A stretch of 64,000 bases of DNA from Aplectana chamaeleonis (taxonomy: Eukaryota; Nematoda; Chromadorea; Rhabditida; Cosmocercidae). Numbering within the stretch: the stretch's first letter is position 1; each line of letters starts with the position of its first letter. The position numbers were made by a program, and so were the translations under genes. This document shows, piece after piece, positions 24,301-32,876 of this stretch. The stretch is taken from contig JAPDOI010001057.1 in the NCBI GenBank assembly GCA_029168955.1, positions 165,406 to 229,405 of the forward strand, given 5' to 3'. The notes beneath the pieces were generated by a model. The model ran no database searches, was not told the origin of the DNA, and saw nothing but the letters and a program-made list of their open reading frames with translations.

Positions 24301-25838
24301 TTTTTTTTTCAAAAACTTTCAGTTCCGAATTTGTCGAAAAAATATCACATAGGGATGGGCGTTAAAGTTCTCGATATTTTTTTCAGAATTTTCGGACACT
24401 AAAAGTCGAGGACGTAACCCCGTCGAGGTACGGAGCAACAATCTGTTTAACCTGAATGTCTGGGAGTATAGCTGCTCCTGTAGAAACGGAAGAAAATTGT
24501 AGAGCACAAAAGGTACAATACCCGCGCTAAGTTTCGTAAAAACGGTGAGCAATTACCAAACTTGGTAAAAAGCATTCGTTGCTTGTAACTTTTTTGAGTT
24601 CTAAAAAAGCTATCATGTTCACAGCTCGAATTCCTACCTGATGATGCGCTCTGTGAACCGTAGTTCTTTCAAATCGCTTTGTTTTTTAATGAGAAATTGT
24701 TTTTGCGGTCGGTTTTTCAAAAACATCGCGCGCGACAAGTTGCGGCGAAACTTTGATTTGTAATTGAACAAGTAATGAATGAGCAACCTCTGTTTTCGCG
24801 AATTAGATGCAAGTACGATCTCTAGATTTGTGCAGGTAGAATTTCGGAAATCCCTGACTAAACACGCTTGGGAGCATCCTGAAAAGTCTGAATTTTGTTG
24901 CGCATACCCCGAAACGTTACATGAGTGGGTTCGAAAATTCTACCTGGTTTCATTTCGAGATTGTCCCACCTGCATCTAATTCACGAAGAAAACATAGAGA
25001 TTGCTCTCCTAATACTCGTAAAATTACAAACCAAAGTTTCGCCGCACCTTACCGTGCGCGACGTTTTTAGAAAGCGACCGCAAAAACAATTTCATTCAAA
25101 AACAAAGCGATTCTAGAAAACTTCGGTCCATAAAGTACATTATTTGGTAGGAATTCGAACTATGAATTTGATAGCGTTTTCAGAATCGAAAAAGTTTCCG
25201 TTCAAAAATTTTTCAAACTTCGGACATTTTTTTGCCAAGTTTGGCAAATGCTCCCCGTTTTTACAAAACTTAGCGCGGGTACTGTAGAGTACAGCTCTCT
25301 GAACACTCATACATTGGGAGAAAGATCCACAAGAAAGTACGGACTCCCGAAGTTGTTCGAATTTCACGATAAAAAGGTCTAGGGCGGATTAAGGAGGAAC
25401 GGATTAAAAAGGAGGGATTCCTACAGAGATTTCGGCCATCACCAGCAGCATGCGGTAGTTTTTTGCCAAAACATTTTCACCATCAGTTATTTTTCACCTT
25501 TGCCCACTGCTCCGCTTCTTGTGATAATCGAAATTGAGAACTCATCGAAAATTGGCCCAAATATTACATGAAGATTTCACCTCTACAGTTCGCCGACCAG
25601 GATTATCTTACACAAATGAGCACTTCGGGCGGCTCTGGTCGATTACCAGTGCAGCACGATCAGTCCATGACATCCATAAAACATGAGCTGATTGGCTTGG
25701 CAGTCTTTCCTTGGCATACTCTACTACTTTCAGGAACGAGAAGCTGCTCTGGATGCGTGGAACATTTTCGTGTCGTTCATCATTCGAGAGATGAAAATGG
25801 GCACTTGGGCGATGGGCGACACGTTGGGGATCCCGTGA
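6327..25838 (+). CDS. glb-33: Receptor-globin fusion protein, GLB-33 orthologue (14 exons)
   Basis: I joined 14 exons whose phases all agree: 6327-6394, 10338-10446, 11083-11262, 11732-11799, 12410-12599, 14540-14639, 14787-14886, 15992-16064, 18154-18335, 19032-19200, 20597-20667, 22838-22916, 23016-23150, 25734-25838 (stop TGA). The predicted protein has 542 residues. Residues 1-356 are an FMRFamide-receptor-like class A GPCR and residues 357-542 a globin. C. elegans GLB-33 has this same fusion, a neuropeptide-receptor-like domain with a C-terminal globin; it is proposed to act as a neuronal haem-based sensor or redox enzyme in the membrane. Every exon has AG/GT borders. The gene is rich in transposon insertions in its introns but shows no coding break. 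Ligand and signalling output cannot be read from sequence. Confidence 0.82.
8922..9113. mobile_element. TTAA-ended MITE (192 bp, foldback form)
   Basis: It begins TTAAAGGCAGTGTTCACGAT and ends with the complement ATCGCGAACACTGCCTTTAA. The arms continue to pair inward (TGAATAGGCGTGTTGGCTGT against ACAGCCAGTACGCCCATTCA). It sits in glb-33 intron 1. The short overlapping frames on both strands are shadows. Confidence 0.8.
9370..10170. repeat. Palindromic AAGTTACATGTAACTT arrays flanking a unique core
   Basis: From 9395 to 9680 and again from 9895 to 10170 the motif (T)AAGTTAC-N-TGTAAC(TT) recurs about a dozen times in variants such as AAGTTACTTGTAA, AAGTTGCATGTAACAT and GTTACATGTAAC. Each unit is itself a near-palindrome. 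The 9690-9890 core is different: GC-richer, with GGGGTCAGGCTCACG facing TACTTGACCCCA. It lies in glb-33 intron 1. Class unknown; transposase-site arrays of a non-autonomous element are one possibility. Confidence 0.55.
12961..13105 (+). repeat. tRNA-derived SINE candidate
   Basis: GGCGGGTGTAGCGTAGTGGA contains a good RNA polymerase III A box (TAGCGTAGTGG), and about 40 bp further GAGTTCGGTCC resembles a B box (GGTTCGANTCC). It does not fold as a full tRNA by eye. It lies in the glb-33 intron between the TM4 and TM5 exons. No poly(A) or target duplication was identified. Confidence 0.5.
13340..14243. mobile_element. TTAA-type MITE, outer copy interrupted by another MITE
   Basis: A left end TTAAAGGCAGCGTTCACGAT at 13340 and a matching right end GGCGAACACTGCCTTGA at 14228-14243 enclose a second complete element (13703-14193). 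Outside the inner copy about 410 bp remain, close to the sizes of other family members. This is consistent with one copy having landed inside another. Confidence 0.5.
13703..14193. mobile_element. TTAA-type MITE, inner copy
   Basis: Ends are TTGAAGGCTGTGTTCACGAT and ATCGTGAGCACTGCCTTTAA. The interior, for example GAAATCCTCTGTGGACCCGT near 13877 and GACAACCATTATGAACATGT near 14009, is clearly homologous to the element at 35307-35798. The two are therefore copies of one subfamily about 490 bp long. Confidence 0.75.
14995..15560. repeat. Repeat-rich stretch with TTCTCGCTACAG units
   Basis: AATTCTCGCTACAGCACCCG-like units recur at 15125, 15175, 15205 and 15235, and a short inverted pair TTCTCGCTACAAAATGATAG / CGAGAATATA lies at 15540. 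They keep a 169-codon minus-strand frame open. No domain is recognisable in that frame. It lies in a glb-33 intron. Confidence 0.4.
15725..15929. mobile_element. MITE, strongly palindromic 205-bp copy
   Basis: Ends are TTGAAGGCAGCGCTCACGAT and ATCGTGAAAACTGTCTTCAA. The whole element folds on itself: AATGTTGAAAAAACGGCTAA at the middle faces its complement around GCAGGGCTCC. It sits only 63 bp before the TM6 exon of glb-33. Confidence 0.7.
16065..18153. other. glb-33 intron between TM6 and TM7 exons
   Basis: Over 2 kb without a supported gene. Short frames near 16430-16650 (plus, after a TTTTTCAG) and 16645-17220 (minus) show no recognisable domain. The 17430-18000 part is GC-rich, with GTCGCGGCG / CGCCGCGAC inverted blocks at 17492 and 17945. 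Confidence 0.4.
17766..17865. repeat. Perfect-arm hairpin with AATCGATTTGGATGA arms
   Basis: Left arm ATCGATTTGGATGACTAACA and CTAAGTC are matched by GACTTAG, TGTTAATCATCCAAATCGAT. The loop of about 35 bp itself pairs GCTCG/CGAGC. It may be the core of a larger foldback element whose outer arms are the CGCGGCG blocks on both sides. Confidence 0.55.
18815..18935. repeat. Dispersed repeat copy (reverse orientation)
   Basis: Contains GCATGTGCGCGCATATGC, ACTCTCGCTGTCTCTCC and AAGTAAATCTCGCTCC, matching 4255-4395 in reverse and 51115-51245 in the same orientation. It sits just 5' of the first globin exon. Confidence 0.45.
19032..25838 (+). CDS. glb-33: GLB-33 globin half (exons 10-14)
   Basis: Exon 10 gives the A and B helices with the conserved Trp (SSSW, residue 371), followed by RRQPTLFAVF: Pro395 is at C2 and Phe401, six residues on, at the invariant CD1 position. 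Exon 12 (YMEVAERI) is the E helix; by eye alignment E7 is Val441 rather than His and E10 is Arg444, an unusual distal pocket. Exon 13 has VGAIHFQNG, where His476 is the proximal F8 haem ligand. Exon 14 (EREAALDAWNIFVSFI) closes the H helix and the protein ends in GDTLGIP. Exon 11 (20597-20667) is short and was found through phase matching; its 3' end (2 extra bases) joins exon 12 to make a Lys codon. Function as a haem-binding sensor or enzyme is inferred from the family. Confidence 0.78.
19331..20001 (+). mobile_element. 3' fragment of a CR1/Jockey-like LINE
   Basis: A plus-strand frame from 19401 resembles the C-terminal tail of non-LTR reverse transcriptases: YKKKDIQFLEKIQSNFTRKL, then LHSLESRRKLRDVCMVFRI. 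This is the stretch after the catalytic core in CR1/Jockey-type elements. The frame then breaks. Downstream is a tandem duplication (GAATTGTTATCATTGTGATA, twice at 19874-19920) and an ATT-rich tail, as in LINE 3' ends. It is 5'-truncated and inserted into the foldback element. Clade assignment is uncertain. Confidence 0.6.
20002..20496. mobile_element. TTAA-type MITE (495 bp)
   Basis: Ends TTAAAGGCAGTGTTCACGAT and ATCGTGAACACTGCCTTTAA. The interior (ACTCAGGTCAGCTCGCATAC, CCATAACTCCGTTCCCAGAA) is shared with the elements at 46461, 51882, 52380 and 41905. It inserted exactly where the LINE tail met the AACAT duplication, at a TTAA formed by that junction. Confidence 0.8.
21181..21720. mobile_element. 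Diverged TTAA-type MITE
   Basis: Left end TCAAGGCAATGTTCGCATTA and right end CATCGTGAGCACTGCCTTTGA. Within it 21303-21377 is an imperfect tandem array of an 18-bp unit (CCCCTAGAGTATTCAA, about five times). Confidence 0.5.
21863..22655. repeat. Large foldback element, family B (copy 1)
   Basis: An 800-bp near-palindrome. The left end TACAATACCCGCGCTAAGTT continues to GGGGAGCATCTGGCAAACTT, matched by AGTTTGCCAGATGCTCCC at 22615. Inner arms include CGTCGCGCGCGGCGAGGTGC facing GCACTTCGCCGCGCGCGACG, and GAATCCTTCAT facing ATGAAGGA at the centre near 22260. Copies at 24514 and 33763. Confidence 0.75.
23639..23682. repeat. 22-bp direct duplication
   Basis: TCTAATAGTGTAGGTGGAAG plus CA occurs twice back to back. 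It lies in the last glb-33 intron. Confidence 0.7.
23862..23968. repeat. GC-rich hairpin
   Basis: AGCCGCTGTGTTCACGTTGC and GGAGCGCGTT face AACGCGCTCCAGCGTTGACG and TGAACACAGCGGCT across a loop of about 30 bp. The outer flanks do not pair well. It is a short foldback MITE candidate. Confidence 0.6.
24514..25286. repeat. Large foldback element, family B (copy 2)
   Basis: Begins TACAATACCCGCGCTAAGTT and ends AACTTAGCGCGGGTACTGTA, with TA at both borders. Arms run inward to a centre near 24900 and share the CATCGCGCGCGACAAG / CGTGCGCGACG blocks with copy 1. It is the best preserved copy. Confidence 0.78.
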
Positions 25839-26174
25839 TCGACTCCATCCATATTTCCTTGTACAAAGCTTTGAATTTTCTGGCTGTGATCATCATCTCA
25901 TCATTCATGTCCCCCATGTGTATTTACTGCAACCCTTTCGTTGTTCACATTTTTCTCCTTTTTTTTCGTCAATTCTTGAGACATGACGTCACTCACTCTC
26001 GCCATTCTCTCAATCGGGTTTTTTGATAGCCTTTTACCAATGTGTCGAATATTGTTTATTTTTTGCATCTCAGCAATTTATATTTTATTAAGGGATGTGT
26101 TAGGAATCTATTATTCCAATCACAAAAGAGAAATAATAAATCATTGCCTAAATTGTATTTATGGTAAGACTCAC

Positions 26175-29100
26175 CCAATCCCGTGACACCTTCAATGTGT
26201 TTACCGTAACCTGGTCATCAATCGATATTTGGAAAGCTCCCATGTCGTGGAAAATTACATCATCCTGAAAAATGCGATTGACTCTGGAATGATGAGAAAT
26301 CAAAACATAACCACAAAGCCTGATTACAAAATTTTGGGACACTGCCATACAAAGGGAAACTATCGGCGCTATTTCACGTTTCCGACTCGAGTCTAGAGCA
26401 TTTGAACAATATGCGAAAACGACCTGAGCTGTTAGTATCTCTTGGGCCTTCATAAAAAAAGCTGCTTACTATCCCGACCTGAGCTACCGGTTCCAAGAAG
26501 TTATAAGCATCTTTTAAGATTATCGCGACAAGGCAAAGGAAAAGCCACCCGGCGCATTTTACAGTATTCGGAAAACTTTCCTTCGTATTTGGCTGAAAAT
26601 ATGTGTACAGGAGATGGTTAGGGTGCTGAACGCGGATCTGAGGTCCGTATGTCGAAAGTCTATGGTTTTATGCCAGGTCTCGGTGTGTGCCATGCTATTT
26701 TGGGTTCGAAACCTAACCTTATATTTCGAAAGTCGATAAGTGGAAGTCAAATTTGCATTCACCACCCCGGATAGCCCCGCAGAGAATTTTTAAACCCAAT
26801 CCAACCACCCCAAAATACATTATGCCGACCGTAATCTACTAGGTTGTCCAATAATTCTTGTCCGACAATTTTCAAAATTTTATAATTTTCCTTAGAAGTG
26901 TTATAATATCAGGCAAGTGTAAGAACCTTCTAGAAGGTTCTCCAAAGTTCTACGCTAGGGGTATATAAGGCGCAGTCACCGCGTCTAACTACCAGTATAC
27001 ATGCTAAAATGGGCTAAGGTCGAATTCGTACGTTCGTGTACTACGAGTGGCTGCTGGGCAACGACACGGGCACCGCGGTCGCCATCATATGCAGAGCGTG
27101 CAAGGAGGATGCAGTGTCCTAACGCACAGTCAGCCGCTGGTTCAATCGTTTCGACAGCGGCGACACGAGCCTCGAGGACAGGGAGCACAGCGGGAGGCCT
27201 TCTACGGTGGATGATGACGAAGTCCGTCGCTGTATCAAAGAGAAGCCGGAAGCCACCACCCGTGAACTGGCGACGATGCTCGGCTGCAGAAAGTCCACCA
27301 TCCACAATCGACTCAACTTACTCGGCTACCACAAAGTTCTGGCCCGTTGGATCTCCCACGGTCTAACGGACGCCAACAAGCAGAGCCGCGTGGCCGTCTG
27401 CCAGTCCCTCCTCCTTCGTCCGCATCGCAAGGAGATTCTTGAAGAACTGGTCACTGATGATGAGAGCTAGGTCCTCTACGACAACGTCGCCGGCCGTGCC
27501 GTCTGGATCCCGCGCGGAGAAGAGCCGCCAACGACGCCGAAAGCCGACCTGCACCTGCTGAAGATCATGCTCTGCTGCTGGTGGGACACCAAGGGCATGC
27601 TGTACCTCGAGCTGCTCCCGCAAAGCAGGACAGTCACCATCTCCATCTGCACCGATCAGCTCGAGAAACTAGCCGCCGCCAACCGAGAGAAGCGTCCCCG
27701 ACGTGCCCCGGCCCAACCGCTCCGCGACACCGCGCGCCCCCTCCCCCGTGGCGAAGGAGACCCAGCAGAAGTTGGCGACGCTCGGCTGGGAGACGGTTGC
27801 CTATCCGCCGTATACCCCGGACCTCGCCCCCTCCGACGACCACTTGTTCCGCCCGCTGAAGCACCATTTGGCCGGAAGAAAATTCACCAACTATGACAAC
27901 CTCAAATCCGACATCGCGGACTTCTTCGAGTCGCAGCCCCCAGAGTTCTGAGCGAAGGGCATCGGCGACCTGCCCAATCGATGGGCCACTGTTGTGGATA
28001 ACTGTGGTGATTATATTGTTGATTAGACTTGTTTTTCAATAAAATTGAAAAAAAAAATTAAAAATGGTTCAATTTTCGGACAAGATTTATTGGACAGCCT
28101 GGTACTAAAAATCGATAAGTGAACCTCATATTCGTGTTAAGCACTTCAAATAAACCCCAGAGAAAAGATTTAGCATCACTCTGGTAGGTAGCAATCCAAA
28201 AATCGTCAAAAGTCGCGATTTGCCCTCAAAAAATTCCTCGCCGGGATGCTTTGAAAGGAATATGTCGAGAGTTTTAAAAATCGACAAATGAACCATGAGC
28301 CAATGAGCCAAAGAAAATGAGCCAGCACCCCAATCAACACCTCTCTATATAATTTAGGCCAAATCTGGGATATTCTTCCGGAACGCTTTCAGATTCACCT
28401 TACTGATATGAGTAAACGATGAACCAACAATCCATAGGAGAAAAAAACGCTATTGCTCCGTGAAAGGACCAAAAAAGTGTGCTTTTAGCAAACTTTGTCC
28501 ACGGGGGCTATTTCGGGTGCTGAACACGACTCTTAGGTCCGTTTCTAGATTTTCGGAAGGTAACGGCGCGTTGGGAAGGTGCAATAGGTAGCGTAACGAC
28601 AGTCTTGAGCTTATAGCTTCTTGGAGTCAGCAACTTGGGACAGGATAGTACGAAGTCTTTCCTGACAGGCCCAAGAGATATTAACAATGTCAATCGCTTT
28701 CGCACATGAGTTTGACGCTCTACACACTTCTCTTTTAGAAGTGTTCTTTGGAGTGCTGATCACATTGAACGTATCGTAAGAACGTTGCTATCGCCGTCAG
28801 CACCTTAGAAGCAGTGTTCACGATGAATACCCCACACGATTTCGACCCAAAAATGGCATTGCTTGGTCGTGAGGTAACTAATAGTGAAGAAACAGGGAAG
28901 AAAATCGTCCAGAATAAGTTAAAATAACGGTTTCTAAATTCAGGGCGTGGACGAGAATCATGGACCCTGCTGATTTCGGCAAGCGCGCGCTAATCGCGAA
29001 ATCTGCGCGAATCGATAATGCTAACTGCGGCAGAGTTGCTTGGCAATTTGCCATCAAAACGTGTGCGGCGCCACAAGCTCGTCCGATTGGGGGGCGGACC

Positions 29101-31460
29101 GGGATAGGTAGGCGCACCGGGATAGCTTTGAAAGCCGTTTGTATTTATTTCTGGCCAGTTTTCGTTGCTTTCTTCAACCCTATCCCCCTAAGTGTACGCA
29201 AATTTCAAAATATGAGCCTACTATGTATATTGTAAGTACGGTAATCTACCGTGATGTTCCGCGAAAATGGGAAATTGATGTCATATCCGTGTTCAGCTCA
29301 CTGAAGTAACCCTCTAAGCGATGTTTGGGCGTAAAAAATTAGCAACTGTGATCGGAAAGGTGGAATAGTGCCAGAATATGGTTTCTTTGTTGCTAGTGAT
29401 TCTACTCCTGTCTTCGGTGACAAGTTTTGGTGATCAGGATTCGAGGTCAATCTGAATGTGTCAGATTCACCTTAGCACCCGGTACCATGTTCATATGCAG
29501 CAGCGGTTTGTCGTCGTGCAGCCAACTGGCAGGATCACTGAAATACGTCTCTCGAAGTGCATACAGTCTTTACGTCTAACTGTCAGTATAGCCTTCTAAT
29601 GCTACCTTTAGAAGAACTGGTTAGAAAGATGGACGCCTTATGGAAACATACCTGAAACCGGGGAACACTGTCGTTGATTGAAAGAAGACATCTGAAAATC
29701 AATCTTTTCTAGGTGGCAACGCTTTATCACTATAAGCTGCTCTCCAGAATATTAAACTTCTGTTAGAGGACTAGTGATTTTTTTCCAAGGCTTGATGTTG
29801 AAGGTCAATGAGTTCTCTTTGGGTAAAATTGTCAAATTGCGCCATAGATGCGAATATGATTTTGGGGGCTTATCTCGCAAAAGTGCCGGCTTGGTGCCTA
29901 CTACACGGTTTTCAGAACTAGGCACGTGAGTTTTCTGCTGCCACCCTGGAGTACTTAATTTTCGTTCGTCTGAGAGTAAGGCGGACGAAACTCTGCCGCC
30001 AAAATACATTGATCCTAGGTGCGCGCTCTTTTTTCCACATGCAACGGTCTCAATTTGACCAGCATCCGAGACAGGACACTTGATAGTATGGGCTAGCACC
30101 ATTCTACATAGTTACTCGTTCAGTTCAGACGATATTTAGGGTGAATGACGCGAGCTGGCTGTCCTTCTAGAAATAGGCCATGAAGAACTTGCATACTTTC
30201 AGCGCTCTTTCGATGGTTGCATTGCCAGCGACTTTTCTCGCCAAGAACAGAGTCATCCGAGAAGATTACAGCTCCGATTTGGGGTAGAATCATTGATCTC
30301 ACCTGAAAATACGCTGGCTCTTAACATGAACATAATTCAAAATTGCTTTACACAGCGTCCACCAATATCAGGCTCACACAGAATTTCGCGGAATTCAGCT
30401 TGTCAGCAAACGTACATGTACTTTGCGTGGTTTTATGATCTAATAATGCGAATCTCTCATGGAAACAAGCCTCTTATTGGATTTTTCGAATAACAAGCAA
30501 GAGATTCAAAGCGAGAGCGTCACAAATAAGTGAGTTCTATCTTGGTTACCCCATTTTTTTATAGTCATTTTCCAGGACGCTACTTTTGGGTGGTGGCCAT
30601 CGTGTACCAACCCCCCCCCTGAGGAGGCGGGAGAAACGGGGGAGGAGCGAGGTTCCTGATTGGACACAATACAAGACTAGCCCGTGTTGCGTCCATTCAG
30701 GAACCTCGCCCCTCCCCCCTTTCTTCCGCCTCTTCAGAGATGTTGTTTCACGATGGCCACCACCCCTGCTTTTGAATAACCCTGACGATTCTCGGCCTGT
30801 TTTTTCAAATCTCCGGACCACTGATGTTGCTGTCCGGGCTCCTCGAATCGCCCGGACAGCAAAATCAATGGCGCCGACAGCAACATCAGTGGTCCAGAAA
30901 TTTGGGAAACGCAAGTCCAACTGCCAGACGGCTCGGGATGAGAATCGTTCAAGAGGCTTTCCAAATTGCTGATCACGAAGATTTTTGAGGTGGACCTACT
31001 ACTTCCTGGACGGACTCTGCGTGTATTTTACCTGGATACTCTCATCAAGGAATGTGACAGTCTTCTTGTTGTCCTCGAAGATGATTGTATCGCCTAAACC
31101 AACCTTTCATACGTGCAAGATAGAACTTTTCAAAACTTCCACAACACCTTCCCTACACAACTTTTCTCCTAAAATTGCAGATGTGAGACTGCACACAAAT
31201 GAGCTAAAAATTTGTGTGTGAAATATCGTAATGTTAACGCACTTCGAAAGATCAACTGTTAGTGGGTGGCGTTTACCAGTATTACACATTACTTAAAATA
31301 AAACCCTGCAGAGCTATGTAAAAACATTCTCACCTTGGCAAGGATAGTCTTGGTTGAGCCAGTTCGAAAGATGACTGATTCGCGTGGTTTCCCCAAACAC
31401 AAACAGCTTTGCATCTGTCGTCTGCACAACGAATGCTAGTAAATTGATCAGGGCTAACAT
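26175..31460 (-). CDS. Amnionless-like protein, N-terminal six exons
   Basis: Minus-strand exons 31334-31460, 31032-31093, 30197-30302, 29652-29691, 29471-29537 and 26175-26264 join with matching phase into 164 residues. Residues 1-17 are a signal peptide (MLALINLLAFVVQTTDA). Then comes NWLNQDYPCQGDTIIFEDNK, followed by LPQIGAVIF, SRWQCNHRKSA, FSDPASWLHDD and DDVIFHDMGAFQISIDD. This order (W...PC.GD.v.F, LP..G...F, W.C, DP.sW, DDV.F) matches the start of amnionless, the membrane partner of cubilin in endocytic uptake. A 5' leader intron (31461-31491) precedes the ATG. The protein is far shorter than the family; the rest may be at 4933-5160, or the gene may be truncated (read-through of the last exon stops at 26148). 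The mariner at 26839 sits in its last seen intron. Confidence 0.72.
26839..28102 (+). mobile_element. mariner-family transposon, 1264 bp
   Basis: TA dinucleotides flank the element. The inverted ends are CTAGGTTGTCCAATAATTCT on the left and the complement of CCAGGCTGTCCAATAAATCT on the right, continuing TTGTCCGA. Size and TA target fit mariner. The inside is much more GC-rich than the surroundings. It lies in an intron of the amnionless-like gene and inserted on the opposite strand. Confidence 0.85.
27001..28026 (+). pseudogene. Decayed mariner transposase (DD34D)
   Basis: Fragments in different frames match mariner transposase in order: RTVSRWFNRFDSGDTSLED and SGRPSTVDDDEV (DNA-binding part), VTDDES (first catalytic Asp), DTARP (second Asp region) and YTPDLAPSDDHLF (third Asp), with a D-34-D spacing once a 1-base frameshift is allowed for. 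Breaks seen: a stop before RTVSRW, a TAG replacing the Trp after DDES (27468-27470), and a frameshift inside the DNARPHV-like motif near 27735. The N-terminus also changes frame near 27040. It cannot make active enzyme. Confidence 0.8.
28103..29470. other. Intron stretch of the amnionless-like gene
   Basis: No exon seen on either strand. A lone MITE left end (AAGCAGTGTTCACGATGAAT) occurs at 28804. A CG-rich patch at 28980-29110 (AAGCGCGCGCTAATCGCG) stands out from the AT-rich surroundings. Nothing else recognised. Confidence 0.35.
30588..30772. repeat. Foldback element with GGGGGAGGAGCGAGGT arms
   Basis: GGTGGTGGCCATCGTG faces CACGATGGCCACCACC, and GGGGGAGGAGCGAGGTTCCT faces AGGAACCTCGCCCCTCCC. 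A related element lies at 57380-57545 (GGGGGAGGAGCGAAGTGCGT facing ACGCACCTCGCTCCTCCC). It is in the intron between the second and third amnionless-like exons and keeps several false frames open. Confidence 0.65.
30817..30900. repeat. Compact double hairpin
   Basis: CCACTGATGTTGCTGTC pairs exactly with GACAGCAACATCAGTGG, and inside it GCTGTCCGGGC pairs with GCCCGGACAGC. It abuts the foldback at 30588-30772. Confidence 0.6.
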
Positions 31461-31716
31461 GGAATAGCCCTGAATCAGTAGACGTGTGATAAAGACTTAC
31501 CTGTTAGCAGAGCATGGTTGCTGAAGTGCGAAAAAAGGAACTGCCACTTATTCATCGTAAATACTACAATTTCAAAATGAAATTTCGGGATGGTGACCTA
31601 ATCTGGAGCACCACAAAGTGCTTGAAATCTAAGCCTTTTTCATATAGGCAATGGTCGAAAAAGTTATGGCGACTCTCATCTAATTTCAGTACAAAACACT
31701 GAGACTTGATCCCGAC

Positions 31717-32876
31717 CAGGGATGTGCGTAATTACGACTAACGACTAACGAATTTACCGACTAGCGGGCTTTTTGGGTGTTACGACTAACGACTAACGGA
31801 ATAAAAAATATTTTCGTAAGCAATCCCAAAGTTCGTTAGAAAGTCAGTAGTCATTCAAATCCGCGCTCCAACCCAAGACTTACACCAGGATTGATACATA
31901 TTGCGCTGTTCGTTGTTCTAGGTGAATGGTACAAAATAACTATAGCCTCCAGTATTCACTATATCTACTAACACTGCTTCGCAGTTCTGGAACCCCACAT
32001 TAGAACCCCAACCAAACTTTGCGCTAGGTTACGAGCAGCATTTATGCGACATCGCTTCGGTCGCGCTACTTTATGGTAGGCTCACTGAACTGATTCCTGC
32101 CCTGACCAGCACCTGCGGAGATTTTTGCACAGGGCACTATCAGAGGCGATATGGGGCGGTGCCTGCAGGCCGAAACTGCGCGCCGACGCGAACTGTATAT
32201 GATGGTTGGATTGTAGAGGGCGCCGTCCTTCGATTCGATGTCAAGTCACAAATTCGAGATATGCGGTTTCTATAAAGTGGTGCTGGGACCTCTTAGGAGT
32301 AACATTTTCACTTGGGTACTAATTTCTTTCGACCTTTCCCCATTATGGGAACAAGCTCTGAATCACGCAAGCGCTCGACTCGCGACGCTGAGCAAAGGAC
32401 AATTAGTGCAAAGTCGGTAATTCTCCGTGTTTTCACCATCGGGTAGAACTCAAATAACATCATACAGCGCCGAATGGCAAATTTTGCACTGAAAAAAAGG
32501 CAGAGGTCTAGATTCTCTCGGTTTCCCACATTGTTTCTTTACGTACAGAAAAAATGACAAAAATCGATAGACGCACACTCTTGAATATTAGGCTTTCGTG
32601 CGTATTGTTAATTATGTATATGTAGGCTCGCAGTTTGAACTAGGTTATCTAACGAGGTATGATTCGTGTCTTTGATGGCCACGAATGTTTTGGAAACATA
32701 CATCTCTTAATGCCTATTTCCTATTCATAAGGTATTTTTTCGGCCTCATCTGTGCTTATTCTCAAAGCCTAGATTTTTAACGACTAACGACTAACGACTA
32801 ACGACTAACGAGGGTTTTGGCCGGTTGAACGACTAACGACTAACGAATTACAACGTTTCTATTTCGCACATCCCTG
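31717..32876. mobile_element. hAT-type non-autonomous element, GACTAAC family
   Basis: The ends CAGGGATGTGCG and CGCACATCCCTG are inverted and flanked by an 8-bp duplication, ATCCCGAC / ATCCCGAT (31709-31716, 32877-32884). Size 1160 bp. Arrays of ACGACTAACG sit next to both ends (31734-31800; 32780-32850) in the same orientation. The short inner frames (for example 32308-32529) show no transposase. Confidence 0.8.

Noticed and set aside
24319..24552. Minus-strand frame with an upstream CTACAG as another amnionless-like exon
   Set aside because: Translation does not resemble the family, and the frame runs into the end of foldback family B.
25568..26026. 152-codon plus-strand frame
   Set aside because: It overlaps the last glb-33 exon in another frame; the spliced globin frame with a TTTCAG acceptor is the supported one.
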